Shown piece after piece: positions 25,038 through 34,180 of a stretch of DNA of 64,000 nt. Made by a program: the position numbers and the translations under genes. The stretch's first letter is position 1. Every line of letters begins with the position of its first letter. The notes beneath the pieces were generated by a model that did no database searches, was not told the DNA's origin, and saw nothing but the letters and a program-made list of their open reading frames with translations. The stretch lies in contig OY969423.1 in assembly GCA_963699225.1 (NCBI GenBank), positions 1,984,001 to 2,048,000 of the forward strand. The letters run 5' to 3'. This stretch comes from VRUE01 sp963699225. Lineage in GTDB: Bacteria > Actinomycetota > Thermoleophilia > Solirubrobacterales > 70-9.

Positions 25038-25813
25038 GTCCGCACCAGCCGTGTCTTCATCGCCCTGCTGGCGGCGAACATGCCGACGATCAGCACCGCT
25101 GCTGCGATGCCGAAGCCGAGCGCCAGCGCGCCCGCGTCCCAGCCTTCGAAGAGCAGTGAGCGGAAGGCCTCGAGCAGGTAGGTGACCGGGTTGGCCGCGG
25201 CGACGTCGTGGAACCACTGGGTCTGCAGCAGTTCCAGCGGCAGCGACATCGCCGAGATGAAGAGGAAGACGAAGAAGACCGGGAAGAGGCTCTGAACCGC
25301 CTCGCCAGAGCCGGTGCGCAGGGCGGCGAAGAGCCCGATCGAGCCGAAGGCGACCGTGATCGAGACCGAGAGCGCGATGATCGTCAGCGCGCCAGCGACG
25401 CCGGTCACCAGTTCGGCGCCGAAGACCAGGCCCACACTGAGGTAGGTCACGGCCTGCACGAGGCCGAGCAGCACGGTGCCGGCGAGCAGACCGCTGAGCA
25501 GGGCGGCTCCGCGCAGCGGCGTCAGCGCCAGGCGGTTGAGGAAGCCGGTCTCGATGTCGCGGGCGAGGTCGGTGCCGGTGTTCATCACCGAGAAGAGCGC
25601 CCCCTGCATGAAGGGCACGGCGAGGGCGAAGGTGAGGTAGGAGTCGGTGGGGAAGCCGGGCAGGTTGGTCACCTCTTTCAGCCCCCCTGAGTTGACCGCG
25701 AGCAGGAAGAGGGGAAAGACCAGGGCGGGAACGATCTGCGCCGGCTGGCGCATGGTGCGCCGCACCGAGCGCTGGGCGAGCTGACCGACCTGTGTGCGCA
25801 GGCCGCTGCTCAC
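25034..25813 (-). CDS. ABC-2 type transporter permease (DrrB-like), first permease
   Basis: 259 residues, about six membrane segments. MRQPAQIVPALVFPLFLLAV opens TM1; NTGTDLARDIETGFLNRLAL is the cytoplasmic ABC-2 signature; AANPVTYLLEAFRSLLFEGW precedes the last helices. It shares ATGA overlaps with the genes on both sides, so all three are translationally coupled. Its sequence parallels the downstream permease, which suggests an ancestral duplication and a heterodimeric channel. Confidence 0.88.
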   Translation of the reverse strand: MSSGLRTQVGQLAQRSVRRTMRQPAQIVPALVFPLFLLAVNSGGLKEVTNLPGFPTDSYLTFALAVPFMQGALFSVMNTGTDLARDIETGFLNRLALTPLRGAALLSGLLAGTVLLGLVQAVTYLSVGLVFGAELVTGVAGALTIIALSVSITVAFGSIGLFAALRTGSGEAVQSLFPVFFVFLFISAMSLPLELLQTQWFHDVAAANPVTYLLEAFRSLLFEGWDAGALALGFGIAAAVLIVGMFAASRAMKTRLVRT

Positions 25814-26811
25814 GCCGCGCCTACCGCCTCGGTCTCGGGCTCCTCGACCTCGTCGCCGGCGCCCTCCAGCGAGCGCCCGGTCTTGGCGAGGAAGACGTCG
25901 TCGAGCGAGGGCGCGTGCAGCTGCAGCTGCTCGATCGCGATCCCCTCGCCGTCGAGCGCCCGCACGACCTCGGCCAGCTGCGCCTCACCACCCTCCAGCC
26001 GCGCCGCGGCGCCGCGCGGCGAAGCCCCGGCGCGCTCGCCAAAGCGCTCCAGCACGGCGGCCAGCCGCTCGCGTTCGCCGGGCTCGCGTGGCGTTGCTTC
26101 GACCGTCGGGCGGCCAATTTCGGCCTTGAGCTCGGCCGGGGTGCCCTCGGCGACAATGTGACCGTGGTCGATGATCCCGACCCGGTTGGCCAGCGCGTCG
26201 GCCTCCTCCAGGTACTGGGTGGTGAGGAAGACCGTCACCCCCTCCTCGGCGGCGAGCCGGCCGACCTCGTCCCAGAGCGCGGTGCGGCTCTGGATGTCGA
26301 GGCCGGTCGTCGGCTCGTCGAGGAAGAGGATGCTGGGCCCGTGGGCGAGCGCTAGGGCAAGGTCGAGCCGCCGCTTCATCCCGCCCGAGTAGCCGCCGAC
26401 CTTGCGGTCCGCCGCTTCGGAGAGGCCGACCCGCTCCAGCAGTTCCTGGCCACGGGTTTCGCGCTCCGGCTTGCCGATCCCGTGCAGGGCGGTCTGCAGG
26501 CGCATGTGCTCGCGGCCGGTCAGCAACGGGTCGAGCGCCGCCTCCTGCAGCGCCGCGCCGATCGAGGAGCGCACCTGTGGGCCCTGCTTGACGATGTCGA
26601 AGCCGGCCACGCGCGCCGTCCCTTCGGTCGGCGGCAGCAGCGTGGTCAGCATCAGCACCGTGGTCGACTTGCCGGCGCCGTTGGGGCCGAGGAAGCCGTA
26701 GATCTCACCGGCCTCGACCTTCAGGTCGATCCCGTCGACCGCCCGCGGCCCGTTCTTGAACTCGCGGACCAGATCCTCGACTTCGATGCCCTCTTGCCGC
26801 TCCGTCGCCAT
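25810..26811 (-). CDS. ABC transporter ATP-binding protein (DrrA/daunorubicin-resistance type)
   Basis: 333 residues. Walker A is GFLGPNGAGKSTT, the Q-loop region is AALQEAALDPLLTGREHM, the signature is YSGGMKRRLDLA, Walker B is SILFLDEPTTGLD, and the switch region ends FLTTQYLEEADALA. The C-terminal 90 residues carry the DrrA-type extension (LQLHAPSLDDVFLAKTGRSL). ATG 26811 is preferred over an upstream start. It powers the two permeases downstream. It is divergent from a MarR gene that probably represses the operon. Confidence 0.93.
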   Translation of the reverse strand: MATERQEGIEVEDLVREFKNGPRAVDGIDLKVEAGEIYGFLGPNGAGKSTTVLMLTTLLPPTEGTARVAGFDIVKQGPQVRSSIGAALQEAALDPLLTGREHMRLQTALHGIGKPERETRGQELLERVGLSEAADRKVGGYSGGMKRRLDLALALAHGPSILFLDEPTTGLDIQSRTALWDEVGRLAAEEGVTVFLTTQYLEEADALANRVGIIDHGHIVAEGTPAELKAEIGRPTVEATPREPGERERLAAVLERFGERAGASPRGAAARLEGGEAQLAEVVRALDGEGIAIEQLQLHAPSLDDVFLAKTGRSLEGAGDEVEEPETEAVGAA

Positions 26812-26868
26812 AGCCACTCCAGACTGTCGATTCCCCACAGAAACGCGAGCGGTGACGTTAGCAGATAG

Positions 26869-26897
26869 TTGACGTTGTCAAATATTCATTTTAGAAT
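26869..26897 (+). promoter_or_regulatory. marR promoter with palindromic operator over the -35 box
   Basis: TTGACG (26869-26874), a 17-base spacer and TAGAAT (26892-26897) form a good promoter for the marR gene starting at 26913. The palindrome TTGAC-GTT-GTCAA (26869-26881) covers the -35 box and is a likely MarR operator in the divergent region. Confidence 0.6.
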
Positions 26898-26912
26898 GTA
26901 TTTTGGTAGGCT

Positions 26913-27353
26913 ATGAGCAAGACGACGGAGAAGAAGAGAGAGCCCTCGCCGGCCGCGGGCCCCGCCGCTGGTGAGGCTTGGGACGTTCTCGCCTCCCTGG
27001 TCTACCCGCCGCCCTTCCTCGCGATCGCCCAGGAGTCCGGCCTGCGCCCCGCCGCTTTCGGCGCCCTGCGCGTCCTCGACCAGCCGCGGACGATGAGTGA
27101 GATCGCCAACTTTCTGCGCTGCGACAACTCCAACGTCACCGGGATCGTCGACGGGCTGGAAGCGCGCGGTCTGGCCGAACGGACCGCCGCGCCCGGCGAT
27201 CGCCGGGTCAAGCTGATCGCGCTCAGCGCCGAGGGCCGCCGCCTGCGCACCCGCCTAATGCGCGAGGCACGCAAGCCACCCGCCTGGTTGAAGGGCCTCT
27301 CGCCGGAGGACCAGCGCACCCTGCGCGACGTGCTGCGGCGCGCCACGGCGTAG
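26913..27353 (+). CDS. MarR family transcriptional regulator
   Basis: 146 residues. The winged helix spans about residues 50-120: RTMSEIANFLRCDNSNVTGI is the recognition helix-turn-helix and LAERTAAPGDRRVKLIALSA the wing. MarR proteins release DNA on binding phenolic or drug ligands. It is divergent from the DrrAB-like exporter operon, with an inverted repeat in its promoter, so autoregulation and control of the exporter are the simplest model. The SRPBCC gene begins 10 bases downstream. Confidence 0.9.
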   Translation: MSKTTEKKREPSPAAGPAAGEAWDVLASLVYPPPFLAIAQESGLRPAAFGALRVLDQPRTMSEIANFLRCDNSNVTGIVDGLEARGLAERTAAPGDRRVKLIALSAEGRRLRTRLMREARKPPAWLKGLSPEDQRTLRDVLRRATA

Positions 27354-27363
27354 GATCGCGCCG

Positions 27364-27810
27364 GTGCAGCCGGTGACCGTGTCGATCGAGGTGCCCCAGC
27401 CCGTTGAGGAGGTCTTCGAGTACCTCGCCGTGCTGGCCAATCACGAGGCCTTCCTCGATCACTTCCTGGTCGACTGGAAGTTCTCCGGGCCGCGGCGTGG
27501 TGTCGGGGCCAAGGCCGAAGCGCGGGCCAGCGCGCCGATGTCACAGGACTGGACCGACTTCGAGATCGTCGAGATCGAGGAGCCTTCGCTGATCGTCGAG
27601 GAGGGCGTCGGCCTCAAAGGCAAGCGTCGAACCCGTGGCACCTACCGGCTGCGCGGCCTGCCCGACGGCGGCACCGAGATCTCCTTCGAGCTGGAGTGGC
27701 TCGAGGCGGCGCGCGCCGAAAGCCTGATCCCGGCGATGACCCGCGCCTTCATTCGGCGGCCCAACGCCAAAGCGATGCGCCGCCTCGCCCGCCAGCTCGC
27801 CGAGAGCTGA
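27364..27810 (+). CDS. SRPBCC family protein (START-like ligand-binding fold)
   Basis: 148 residues from GTG 27364. VTVSIEVPQPVEEVFEYLAV is the typical first strand and helix of polyketide-cyclase/SRPBCC proteins; GTYRLRGLPDGGTEISFELE is the final sheet, and the long C-terminal helix follows. It binds a hydrophobic ligand, unidentified. It is probably cotranscribed with marR and convergent with the DUF2294 gene. Confidence 0.82.
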   Translation: MQPVTVSIEVPQPVEEVFEYLAVLANHEAFLDHFLVDWKFSGPRRGVGAKAEARASAPMSQDWTDFEIVEIEEPSLIVEEGVGLKGKRRTRGTYRLRGLPDGGTEISFELEWLEAARAESLIPAMTRAFIRRPNAKAMRRLARQLAES

Positions 27811-27816
27811 ACCTGC

Positions 27817-28194
27817 CTAGGCGGCCGGCGCCAGGACGAAGACCTGGACCGCCATGTCGGGGTCGAGGTGGTTGTCGGCCATGCAGGCGAGGACCTTGCG
27901 CCCAGTGAGCTGGGCGACAACGGCTTTCATCTCCGCGGCCATGGCGCGCTGGGAGAGTCGGCGCATGGCGAGTACCGCGTCGCCCTCGTCAAAGGCGACG
28001 AGGGTCTGCTCGGCCCGCGTCAGCACTTCGAGCATGACCGTGATCAGGGTGTCGCCGCTGTGGAAGGAGTAGGACTTCCTCGGCCCGCGCCCGATTGCCG
28101 CCGTGTGGATGCGGACCAGCTCGCGAGTGATCGCGGCGTTCAGCTCTCCGCCGCTCGGCGGTGTGGCGGCCTGCTCTCCTTGCTCCTCTCTCAT
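27817..28194 (-). CDS. DUF2294 family protein (paralogue 1)
   Basis: 125 residues. Family marks: AAITRELVRIHTAAIGRGPR, LITVMLEVLTRAEQTL, LTGRKVLACMADNHLDPDMA then VQVFVLAP. DUF2294 proteins are small cytoplasmic proteins of unknown function. The start overlaps the stop of the upstream SnoaL-like gene as ATGA, so they form one operon. Two more DUF2294 genes lie at 34.2-34.9 kb; this one has the same length as the minus-strand copy there. Confidence 0.85.
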   Translation of the reverse strand: MREEQGEQAATPPSGGELNAAITRELVRIHTAAIGRGPRKSYSFHSGDTLITVMLEVLTRAEQTLVAFDEGDAVLAMRRLSQRAMAAEMKAVVAQLTGRKVLACMADNHLDPDMAVQVFVLAPAA

Positions 28195-28562
28195 CGCAGG
28201 TGGAAGCGGTCGCTTAAGTAGTGCTGGGCGGCGACGATCAGACCGTTCTCGAAGTGCTCCACGGCCCAGAACGAGGACGGCCCAGCCGGGTCGGCGGCCG
28301 AGAGCGTGCCGGCGGCGATCACTTTCTCCCCCGCGGCCGCGCTCACCTCGGCGAGGTCGACTCGGTGGCGGTGTTCCATCCGCACCAGGTCGGCGAACCA
28401 ATCGCGCACGCCGATGTGGCAGTGGTAGATGGGGTCTATCCCGTACAACCGCAGCGGGCGAAAGTCGACGTGTGCGTCCATGCAGGCGAGCATTGCTTCG
28501 AGGTCACGAGAGTTGAAGGCGTCGAACCAGCGCCTGACGGTGGCCTCATCGGCATGGGACAT
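28191..28562 (-). CDS. SnoaL-like / NTF2-fold protein
   Basis: 123 residues. ATVRRWFDAFNSRDLEAMLA is the standard N-terminal helix pair of SnoaL-like domains, followed by CMDAHVDFRPLRLYG and, near the end, WAVEHFENGLIVAAQHYLSD. The fold is shared by cyclases, isomerases and binding proteins, so the reaction cannot be read from sequence. It is translationally coupled to DUF2294 downstream, hinting at a shared role. ATG 28562 is chosen because upstream residues are low-complexity. Confidence 0.8.
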   Translation of the reverse strand: MSHADEATVRRWFDAFNSRDLEAMLACMDAHVDFRPLRLYGIDPIYHCHIGVRDWFADLVRMEHRHRVDLAEVSAAAGEKVIAAGTLSAADPAGPSSFWAVEHFENGLIVAAQHYLSDRFHLR

Positions 28563-28695
28563 GCTCCGACTCCACGGGGGGACCCCGATAGGCCGAATAG
28601 CCGCCGCAACAGCCGCCATCGCGCCCACCGTTCTGATGCCAACGCCGAGGCGACCATGCGAGGTGCGCCAGCGTCGGGCGCGATGGTAACGCGTG

Positions 28696-29328
28696 CTAGG
28701 CGTGGACCGGTGGGACCTTCGCCGCCTCGGCGCTGCCCCGCTCGAAGAGCTGCGCCGAGGGAATCCCGATTACCTCGCCCCGGAAGCGCTTCTCGCGGCC
28801 GTAGACGACCCAGGTGGTGTCGATTTCGCCGATGTCGAGGTCGAGCCGCAGCTCCTCGGCGTGCTCTTCAAAGTGCTCCATGTGGGTGAGGCCGGAGTCG
28901 TAGGAACCGCTTAGCAAGCCCTCGCCGACGACCGGCTTGGAGACGACGTCGATCACCTCCTCCCACTGGGAGAGGTCGACGTAGCCCTTGGTTGCCGGCA
29001 CGATCCCGATCGAGCGCGGCACCTCGACGTCGCGGCGGCTGAGCAGCACCAGGTGCTTGGTCGGGTAGATGAAGGTGTCGACGACGAAGACCTCCCGCCA
29101 GTACTTCTCGGTGACCTCGTGCACCTTCGGGTGGGCGCTGCACTGGACGAGGAAGGCATTTGGCGTCTCCCGCAGCATCTCCAGGCCGACGAAGAAGTCG
29201 GTGATCAGCTCGATCCGATATTCGTCGACGCCCTGGAACTCCAGGTAGCGCTGCACGGCCCGCTCATGACATGTTCCCTGCGGTCCGAGCGTGATCACCG
29301 TGATCTTGTCCCCTGAGGCTGTAACCAT
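28696..29328 (-). CDS. Prephenate dehydratase-fold protein, BacA-like
   Basis: 210 residues. ITVITLGPQGTCHERAVQRY matches the opening of prephenate dehydratases and of BacA, the prephenate decarboxylase of bacilysin synthesis (LGPEGT-S). FLVQCSAHPKVHEVT and a late SGSYDSGLTHMEHFEEHAEE segment occupy the places of the periplasmic-binding-like second lobe. No ACT domain and no visible T-R-F motif of classical PheA, so it is unlikely to be the housekeeping enzyme. It stands alone. The exact substrate is open. Confidence 0.6.
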   Translation of the reverse strand: MVTASGDKITVITLGPQGTCHERAVQRYLEFQGVDEYRIELITDFFVGLEMLRETPNAFLVQCSAHPKVHEVTEKYWREVFVVDTFIYPTKHLVLLSRRDVEVPRSIGIVPATKGYVDLSQWEEVIDVVSKPVVGEGLLSGSYDSGLTHMEHFEEHAEELRLDLDIGEIDTTWVVYGREKRFRGEVIGIPSAQLFERGSAEAAKVPPVHA

Positions 29329-29381
29329 CGTCAGCCCAGCGTAGCGAGTGGACAGGAATCCTCAAGCAGTAGGAAGGAAAC

Positions 29382-30404
29382 ATGAGACGAGTTGCCAAGT
29401 TGCTTTCCGCCGCCACCGTTGTCGGCCTCTTCGCAATGGCCATCGCCACCGCGGGAGCCTCAGCCGCGCCGTCGGCCAGCGCCGCCTGCGCCCCGGCGAG
29501 CAACATCGAGGCGATCGTCGACGACTCGATCTCGATGGAATTCACCGACGCCAATCGCCTGCGCGTGCAGGCGATGAACCTGCTGATCGACACGCTGGGC
29601 AAGGGGACGACGCTGGGTGCGGTCGAGTTTGGCTCCGCCGGCTACGAAAACAATCCACCCGGCGCCGACACGGTCTTCCCACCGCAGCCGGTCGGCCCCA
29701 ACGGCAACGCGATGCGCACGGCGCTCGACCAGAAGATCCACGCCGATAACGGCGCCACTGACTACAATGCCGCCTTCGCCCAGTCCGACGCCGACAACCC
29801 CGGCGCCAACGCCCGCATCTTCCTCACCGACGGCGGCCACGATGTCGGCACCTACAACGAAGGCCACCTCGTTCACAACGTGCCGACCTACGTGATCGGC
29901 TTCGGCGGCATCGCCGCCGGCGAAGACCAGGCACGGCTGCAGAAGATCGCCAGTGATAGCGGCGGCCAGTACTTCCCGCTCAAAGACTCGGCCCAGCTGC
30001 AGTCGGTGATGAACACGATCGAGGCCGCGCTCACCTGCCAGACGCCGCCGCGCCAGTTCACCGACCTGCTCGCCAAAGGCCAGAGCAAGACGCACTCGGT
30101 CGCGATCGGCGCCGCCAGCAAGTCGGTTCAGATCACGCTCACCTGGACCAGCCCGCTCGACAAGTTCAAGCTCTCGGGCTTGCGCCTGGTCAACAAAGGC
30201 CACCTGCTGGCCGTGGCGTCGCGGCCGGGTAAGAAGCCGGGCAAGCTGAAGGTCTCGCGCACGATCAGCTCGACCTTCGCCGTGGTCAAAGTTTCACACC
30301 TGCACAAGGGACAGCTGAGCTTCGCGGTCAAAGCGGCGACGGTTGGCTCAGGCGAACCGAAAGTCAGCCTGACCACCCAGGTCGGCCAGAGCTCGCACAA
30401 ATAA
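29382..30404 (+). CDS. Exported von Willebrand factor A domain protein
   Basis: 340 residues. Signal peptide at residues 1-29 (LLSAATVVGLFAMAIATAGA). The VWA domain spans about 40-220 with the MIDAS motif IEAIVDDSISMEF (D-x-S-x-S), NGATDYNAAF for the conserved Thr, and ARIFLTDGGHDV for the acidic site. Residues 230-340 are an all-beta domain (KSVQITLTWTSPLDKFKLSG). It likely binds a metal-dependent ligand at the cell surface. A strong AGGAAGGA ribosome site precedes ATG 29382. Confidence 0.88.
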   Translation: MRRVAKLLSAATVVGLFAMAIATAGASAAPSASAACAPASNIEAIVDDSISMEFTDANRLRVQAMNLLIDTLGKGTTLGAVEFGSAGYENNPPGADTVFPPQPVGPNGNAMRTALDQKIHADNGATDYNAAFAQSDADNPGANARIFLTDGGHDVGTYNEGHLVHNVPTYVIGFGGIAAGEDQARLQKIASDSGGQYFPLKDSAQLQSVMNTIEAALTCQTPPRQFTDLLAKGQSKTHSVAIGAASKSVQITLTWTSPLDKFKLSGLRLVNKGHLLAVASRPGKKPGKLKVSRTISSTFAVVKVSHLHKGQLSFAVKAATVGSGEPKVSLTTQVGQSSHK

Positions 30405-30407
30405 GCC

Positions 30408-31712
30408 TCAGGACAGCGGGCTGGCGCTGTGGCCTCCGGGCCGCGGCGCCGGTCGCTGCCCGCGCGAGGCCAGGGCGTGACGCGCGTTGACGGCGACCGC
30501 GCGGGGGAGCGCCGTGGTGAAGAAGCGGGCTGGGCCGATGCTGCGGGTGCCAAAGGCCTCGAAGCGCTCGGCCATCCGCGGGTCGCGGGCGCCGGCCGAG
30601 AAGATCAGCCGCTCCCCCGGATTCATCTTCCTGCCACTCGCGTACTCGTTGATCAGGCTCGCGTGTCCGCGCAGGGCCCGCCGGTGCTGGCGCCGGTAGC
30701 GGGCCAGGCCGGCGCTCAGTGGCTCCTCGCCGGCAAGCGCCGGCGCCACGCTTTTGGCGAGCCACTCACCCGACTGGAAGGCCCAGCCGCAGCCGACTCC
30801 GAAGAGCGGGTCCACGGCCATCGCGGCGTCGCCGACGAGCGCCAAGCCCGGCGCGACCGGGACCCTCACTTTGTTCGGCATCTCGATCTTGCCCAGGACT
30901 GGGCTGGCCAGGCGCGAGGCCCGTATCGGCGGCGCCTCCGGCACGCTGCCGACGAAGGAGATCAGCGCGCCCTCGGGGTCGCGGCGAAACTCCGGCAGGC
31001 GGTCCTTGGTCGGCATCGCCGCGTAGAAGACGAGCCCACTGTCGGTCGGGAAGGCGGCCGCCCAGTTGGGGTCCAGCATCCAGATCGAGCTGGCTCCACC
31101 GGCCGCCGCCGGTGGCCCGTCGAAGTAAGCGCCGTAGGCGAAGCGCCCGTGCCGCGAGGTCTTTGTCTTGACCGCGCCAAGCTCGGCGATCCGCGAGTCG
31201 CGGCCATCCGCCCCGACCACGAGCTGGGCACTCAGCGTCCTCTCCGCGCCGCCGGCCTCGCGGACGACAACGCCGCGAACGGTGTCACCCTCCCGTACGA
31301 GCCGCTCGGCGCTGCGGCCGAGCATCAGCTCCACGCCCGGTGTGGCCACGGCCGCCTCGCGCACCATCGGATCGAGCAGCTCACGGCGCAGGTTGACTCC
31401 CTCGCGGGCCTCGGCGGCCGGCGCTTCGATCCAGCCCCAGGGCGTCCAGGCTCGCATCGCCGTGCGCACCCCGCCGGCCTCGCCGATCGGCTCGAGCAGG
31501 CCGAGCCGATCGAGCGCCGGCACCGCCGAGGCTTGGATGAAGTGCGAGCAGATGCGCTTGAAGGCGGTCGGGTCGGGCCGCTTCTCGACCAAGGCGATGC
31601 GGGCACCGGCGCGTCCCAGGGCGATCGCTGTCGCGCAGCCAGCCAGGCTGGCGCCTACGATCACCGCGTCGTAATCCACTCGTTCGACGTCGCCTTGCCT
31701 GCTGTCGTCCAT
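30408..31712 (-). CDS. FAD-dependent oxidoreductase (geranylgeranyl-reductase / PHBH-like)
   Basis: 434 residues. The N-terminal Rossmann fold is VIVGASLAGCATAIALGRAG then ARIALVEKRPDP; LVVGADGRDSRIAELG is the DG motif; LALVGDAAMAVDPLFGVGCG is the GD ribityl-binding motif. The order matches FAD-dependent monooxygenases and geranylgeranyl reductases. ATG 31712 is preferred over an earlier TTG-region start. It is divergent from a PadR gene 53 bases away, which probably controls it. Substrate unknown. Confidence 0.87.
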   Translation of the reverse strand: MDDSRQGDVERVDYDAVIVGASLAGCATAIALGRAGARIALVEKRPDPTAFKRICSHFIQASAVPALDRLGLLEPIGEAGGVRTAMRAWTPWGWIEAPAAEAREGVNLRRELLDPMVREAAVATPGVELMLGRSAERLVREGDTVRGVVVREAGGAERTLSAQLVVGADGRDSRIAELGAVKTKTSRHGRFAYGAYFDGPPAAAGGASSIWMLDPNWAAAFPTDSGLVFYAAMPTKDRLPEFRRDPEGALISFVGSVPEAPPIRASRLASPVLGKIEMPNKVRVPVAPGLALVGDAAMAVDPLFGVGCGWAFQSGEWLAKSVAPALAGEEPLSAGLARYRRQHRRALRGHASLINEYASGRKMNPGERLIFSAGARDPRMAERFEAFGTRSIGPARFFTTALPRAVAVNARHALASRGQRPAPRPGGHSASPLS

Positions 31713-31765
31713 GTCCGCCTCCGGGCCTGGGTTAACCATTCGTCCCGTACTATACGCCTCGAACT

Positions 31766-32287
31766 ATGAAAAGCAAGCCGGCCAAGCTCACCAACACTTC
31801 ATATGCGCTGCTCGCCCTCGTCGATCAGCTCGGCGAGGCGACGCCGTACGAGATCAAGCAGGCGATGGACAGCTCGATCGAGAACTTCTGGCCAGTTCCC
31901 CACACGACCGCCTACGAGGAGCCGGCTCGCCTTGCCAGCGGCGGCTACATGTCCGTCCGCCAAGAGGAGGGGGGTCGGCGCCGCAAAACCTACGCGCTCA
32001 CCGAGGCGGGTCGGGCGGCGCTAACGGCCTGGGCGGAAGACGCGAACTGGACGCCGCCGCAGCTGCGCGACGAGGCCATCCTCAAGATCTTCGCTGGTGG
32101 CGATCCCGTCGCCCTATTGGAGCAGCGGCGGTCCTGGCACGAGGAGAAGCTCACCGAGCTAGAGGGCTACCTGGCGGCGGTTCGCGGAGAGCAGAGCTGG
32201 CATCCCTCTGAGCTAGTCCTAACGGCGGGGATCGCCTACCACCGCAAGATGCTCGAGATGCTCGACGAACTCGGCCCCTCGACCTAG
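31766..32287 (+). CDS. PadR family transcriptional regulator
   Basis: 173 residues. The winged helix covers residues 8-85 (TSYALLALVDQLGEATPYEI, WPVPHTTAYEEPARLASGGY, RRRKTYALTEAGRAALTAW). The C-terminal half has the PadR Vir-type dimerisation helices (LEQRRSWHEEKLTELEGYLA). It is divergent from the FAD oxidoreductase gene; TACTATAC between them resembles a -10 region. The ligand is likely phenolic by analogy only. Confidence 0.9.
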   Translation: MKSKPAKLTNTSYALLALVDQLGEATPYEIKQAMDSSIENFWPVPHTTAYEEPARLASGGYMSVRQEEGGRRRKTYALTEAGRAALTAWAEDANWTPPQLRDEAILKIFAGGDPVALLEQRRSWHEEKLTELEGYLAAVRGEQSWHPSELVLTAGIAYHRKMLEMLDELGPST

Positions 32288-32299
32288 CGAGCCGTCTGC

Positions 32300-33955
32300 T
32301 CAGTCCGTGCCCGGGCGCAGGGTGAGGAGCACCAGGTCGTCGCGCAGCCGCCCGCCGCTGCGCGCGATCGCGTCCTGGCGCAGGCACTCGGTCATCTCGC
32401 CCAGCTCGAGGTCGGCGAAGGAGTGGGCGAGCTCGCCGAGGGCCTCGGACGCCACGTGTGTCTCGGGCGGGCCTGCCTCGAACCAGCCGTCGGTGGCGAG
32501 GACCAGGGTCTCGCCCGCCGCCAGCTTGATCTCGTGGCTCGGTATCGGCGCGTCCGCCCAGGCGCCGAGGACTGCGCCGCCGCCGAGTTGCACCGGTCCC
32601 TCCCCGGTGACGTGGATTGCCGGCGGGTGTCCGGCGGCGGCCAGTGTCGCGGTCCAGTGTTCGCCATCGCGGCGCAGTCGCAGCAGCAGTGCGGTGGCGA
32701 AATCGTTGAGGCTGCGGCCCTCGAGCAGCATCTCGTTGAGCTGAGCGAGCAGGTCGCGGGGCTCGTCGATCTGGCGGGCGAGGCCGCGCATCGAGTGCCG
32801 CAGCGCCACCGAGACACCGGCGGCGACGCTGCCCTTACCGGCGACGTCGCCGATCATGATCCAGCAGCCGTCCTCGGTGGGGAGGACGTCGTAGAGGTCC
32901 CCGCCGATCTCCATCCCTTCGCCGAAGGCGTCGAAGACGACGGCGATGTCGAGCCCGGGCACGTAGGGCGGCTCGGGCGGTCGCAGGCCGCGTTGCAGGT
33001 TCTGCGCGATCTGGTCGCGCTCCTCGTAGAGGCGGGCGTTGTCGAGCGCCATCGCGGCGCGGTCGGCGAGTTCGCCGAGCAACCTCAGGTCTTCGGCGTC
33101 GTAGCGCATGTTGGTGCTGGCGTGGAGGAAGGAGATCGCGCCGAGCGTCGACCCGCGCGCGACCAGCGGCGCCACGGCGGCCGATTGGTAGCGGGTTTCC
33201 TCGATCAGCAGCCGGTGCTCATCGCTCTGGACGACGTCCTCGAGCACGCTCGGAGCGGTGAGATCGTGCCAGACCATCGGCTGGCCAGCTCGCAGCACCT
33301 GGGCGACCGGATGGTCGCAGCGCGGGTCGAGCGGGGTGCGCCTGCGAATCTTTTCCAGCATGGTGCCGGCCTCGGGGCTTGCGGCGCCGACGATGCTGTC
33401 GCCGACCCAGCCGTCGCGGCGGACGAAGTCGAGCACGCAGAGCTCGGCCAGCTCCGGCACCGCGGTCCGCACGATCGTCCGCGCGGTGCGATCGAAGTCG
33501 AGCGAGGAGTCGAGCCCGCGCGTCGCCGCGACGAGGAAGTCCTGGGCGTGGCGACGGCGGCTCTCGGCGGTGATGTCGCGGGCGATCACCGAGGCTCCGA
33601 CGATGCCGCGTTGGGGATGCTCGATCGGGGAGATCGTCAGCGAGACGTTGATCCTGACGCCGTCTTTGCGGACCCGCTCGGTTTCGTAGGTCTCAATCGC
33701 TTCGCCGCGACAGGCCCGGTCGAGGATCTCCCGCTCCTCGTTTTTACGGTCGGCCGGGATCAGCAGCGATATGGAGGAGCCGATCGCCTCCTCCTCGCTG
33801 TAGCCGTAGAGGCGCTCCGCTCCCGGGTTCCAGGAGGTGATCACCCCATTCAGATCCTTGCTCAGCACCGCGTCGCGGGTGCTTCGCACCACCTGCGCGA
33901 GTCGGTAGATCTCCTCCTCGGCGCGAACCGCCGCGGGTGCTCCCTTGGACTGCAC
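32300..33955 (-). CDS. PAS-GAF-PP2C (SpoIIE-type) serine phosphatase
   Basis: 551 residues from GTG 33955. A PAS domain at 15-130 (STRDAVLSKDLNGVITSWNP, GAERLYGYSEEEAIG), a GAF domain at 150-320 (LGAISFLHASTNMRYDAEDL), and a PP2C/SpoIIE domain at 340-548 with GEGMEIGGDLYDVLPTEDGC, MIGDVAGKGSVAAGVS and GGRLRDDLVLLTLRP, which hold the metal-binding aspartates. Such RsbU-like enzymes dephosphorylate anti-anti-sigma factors in partner-switching stress control. No cognate antagonist is adjacent; a MEDS-HATPase protein lies 4 kb away. Confidence 0.92.
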   Translation of the reverse strand: MQSKGAPAAVRAEEEIYRLAQVVRSTRDAVLSKDLNGVITSWNPGAERLYGYSEEEAIGSSISLLIPADRKNEEREILDRACRGEAIETYETERVRKDGVRINVSLTISPIEHPQRGIVGASVIARDITAESRRRHAQDFLVAATRGLDSSLDFDRTARTIVRTAVPELAELCVLDFVRRDGWVGDSIVGAASPEAGTMLEKIRRRTPLDPRCDHPVAQVLRAGQPMVWHDLTAPSVLEDVVQSDEHRLLIEETRYQSAAVAPLVARGSTLGAISFLHASTNMRYDAEDLRLLGELADRAAMALDNARLYEERDQIAQNLQRGLRPPEPPYVPGLDIAVVFDAFGEGMEIGGDLYDVLPTEDGCWIMIGDVAGKGSVAAGVSVALRHSMRGLARQIDEPRDLLAQLNEMLLEGRSLNDFATALLLRLRRDGEHWTATLAAAGHPPAIHVTGEGPVQLGGGAVLGAWADAPIPSHEIKLAAGETLVLATDGWFEAGPPETHVASEALGELAHSFADLELGEMTECLRQDAIARSGGRLRDDLVLLTLRPGTD

Positions 33956-34180
33956 CAGACAAAGCTACTCCAGGGTGGGAGTTCCTATATAGAACTAGCC
34001 CCGACCACATACCCATTGACTTAGTAGGCTGACGCTCCGACCTGACACACGGGCCAGCGCGCATTACTTGCAAGAACTGACCGACCTGCGGGGGACCTGA
34101 TCCAACGCAGTCCGTGCAGAGGCCGCGCGAGGAGCGGTTGAGGTTGGCGACCTTGTCGAACCCCGAGCTCCCAGGACCCG

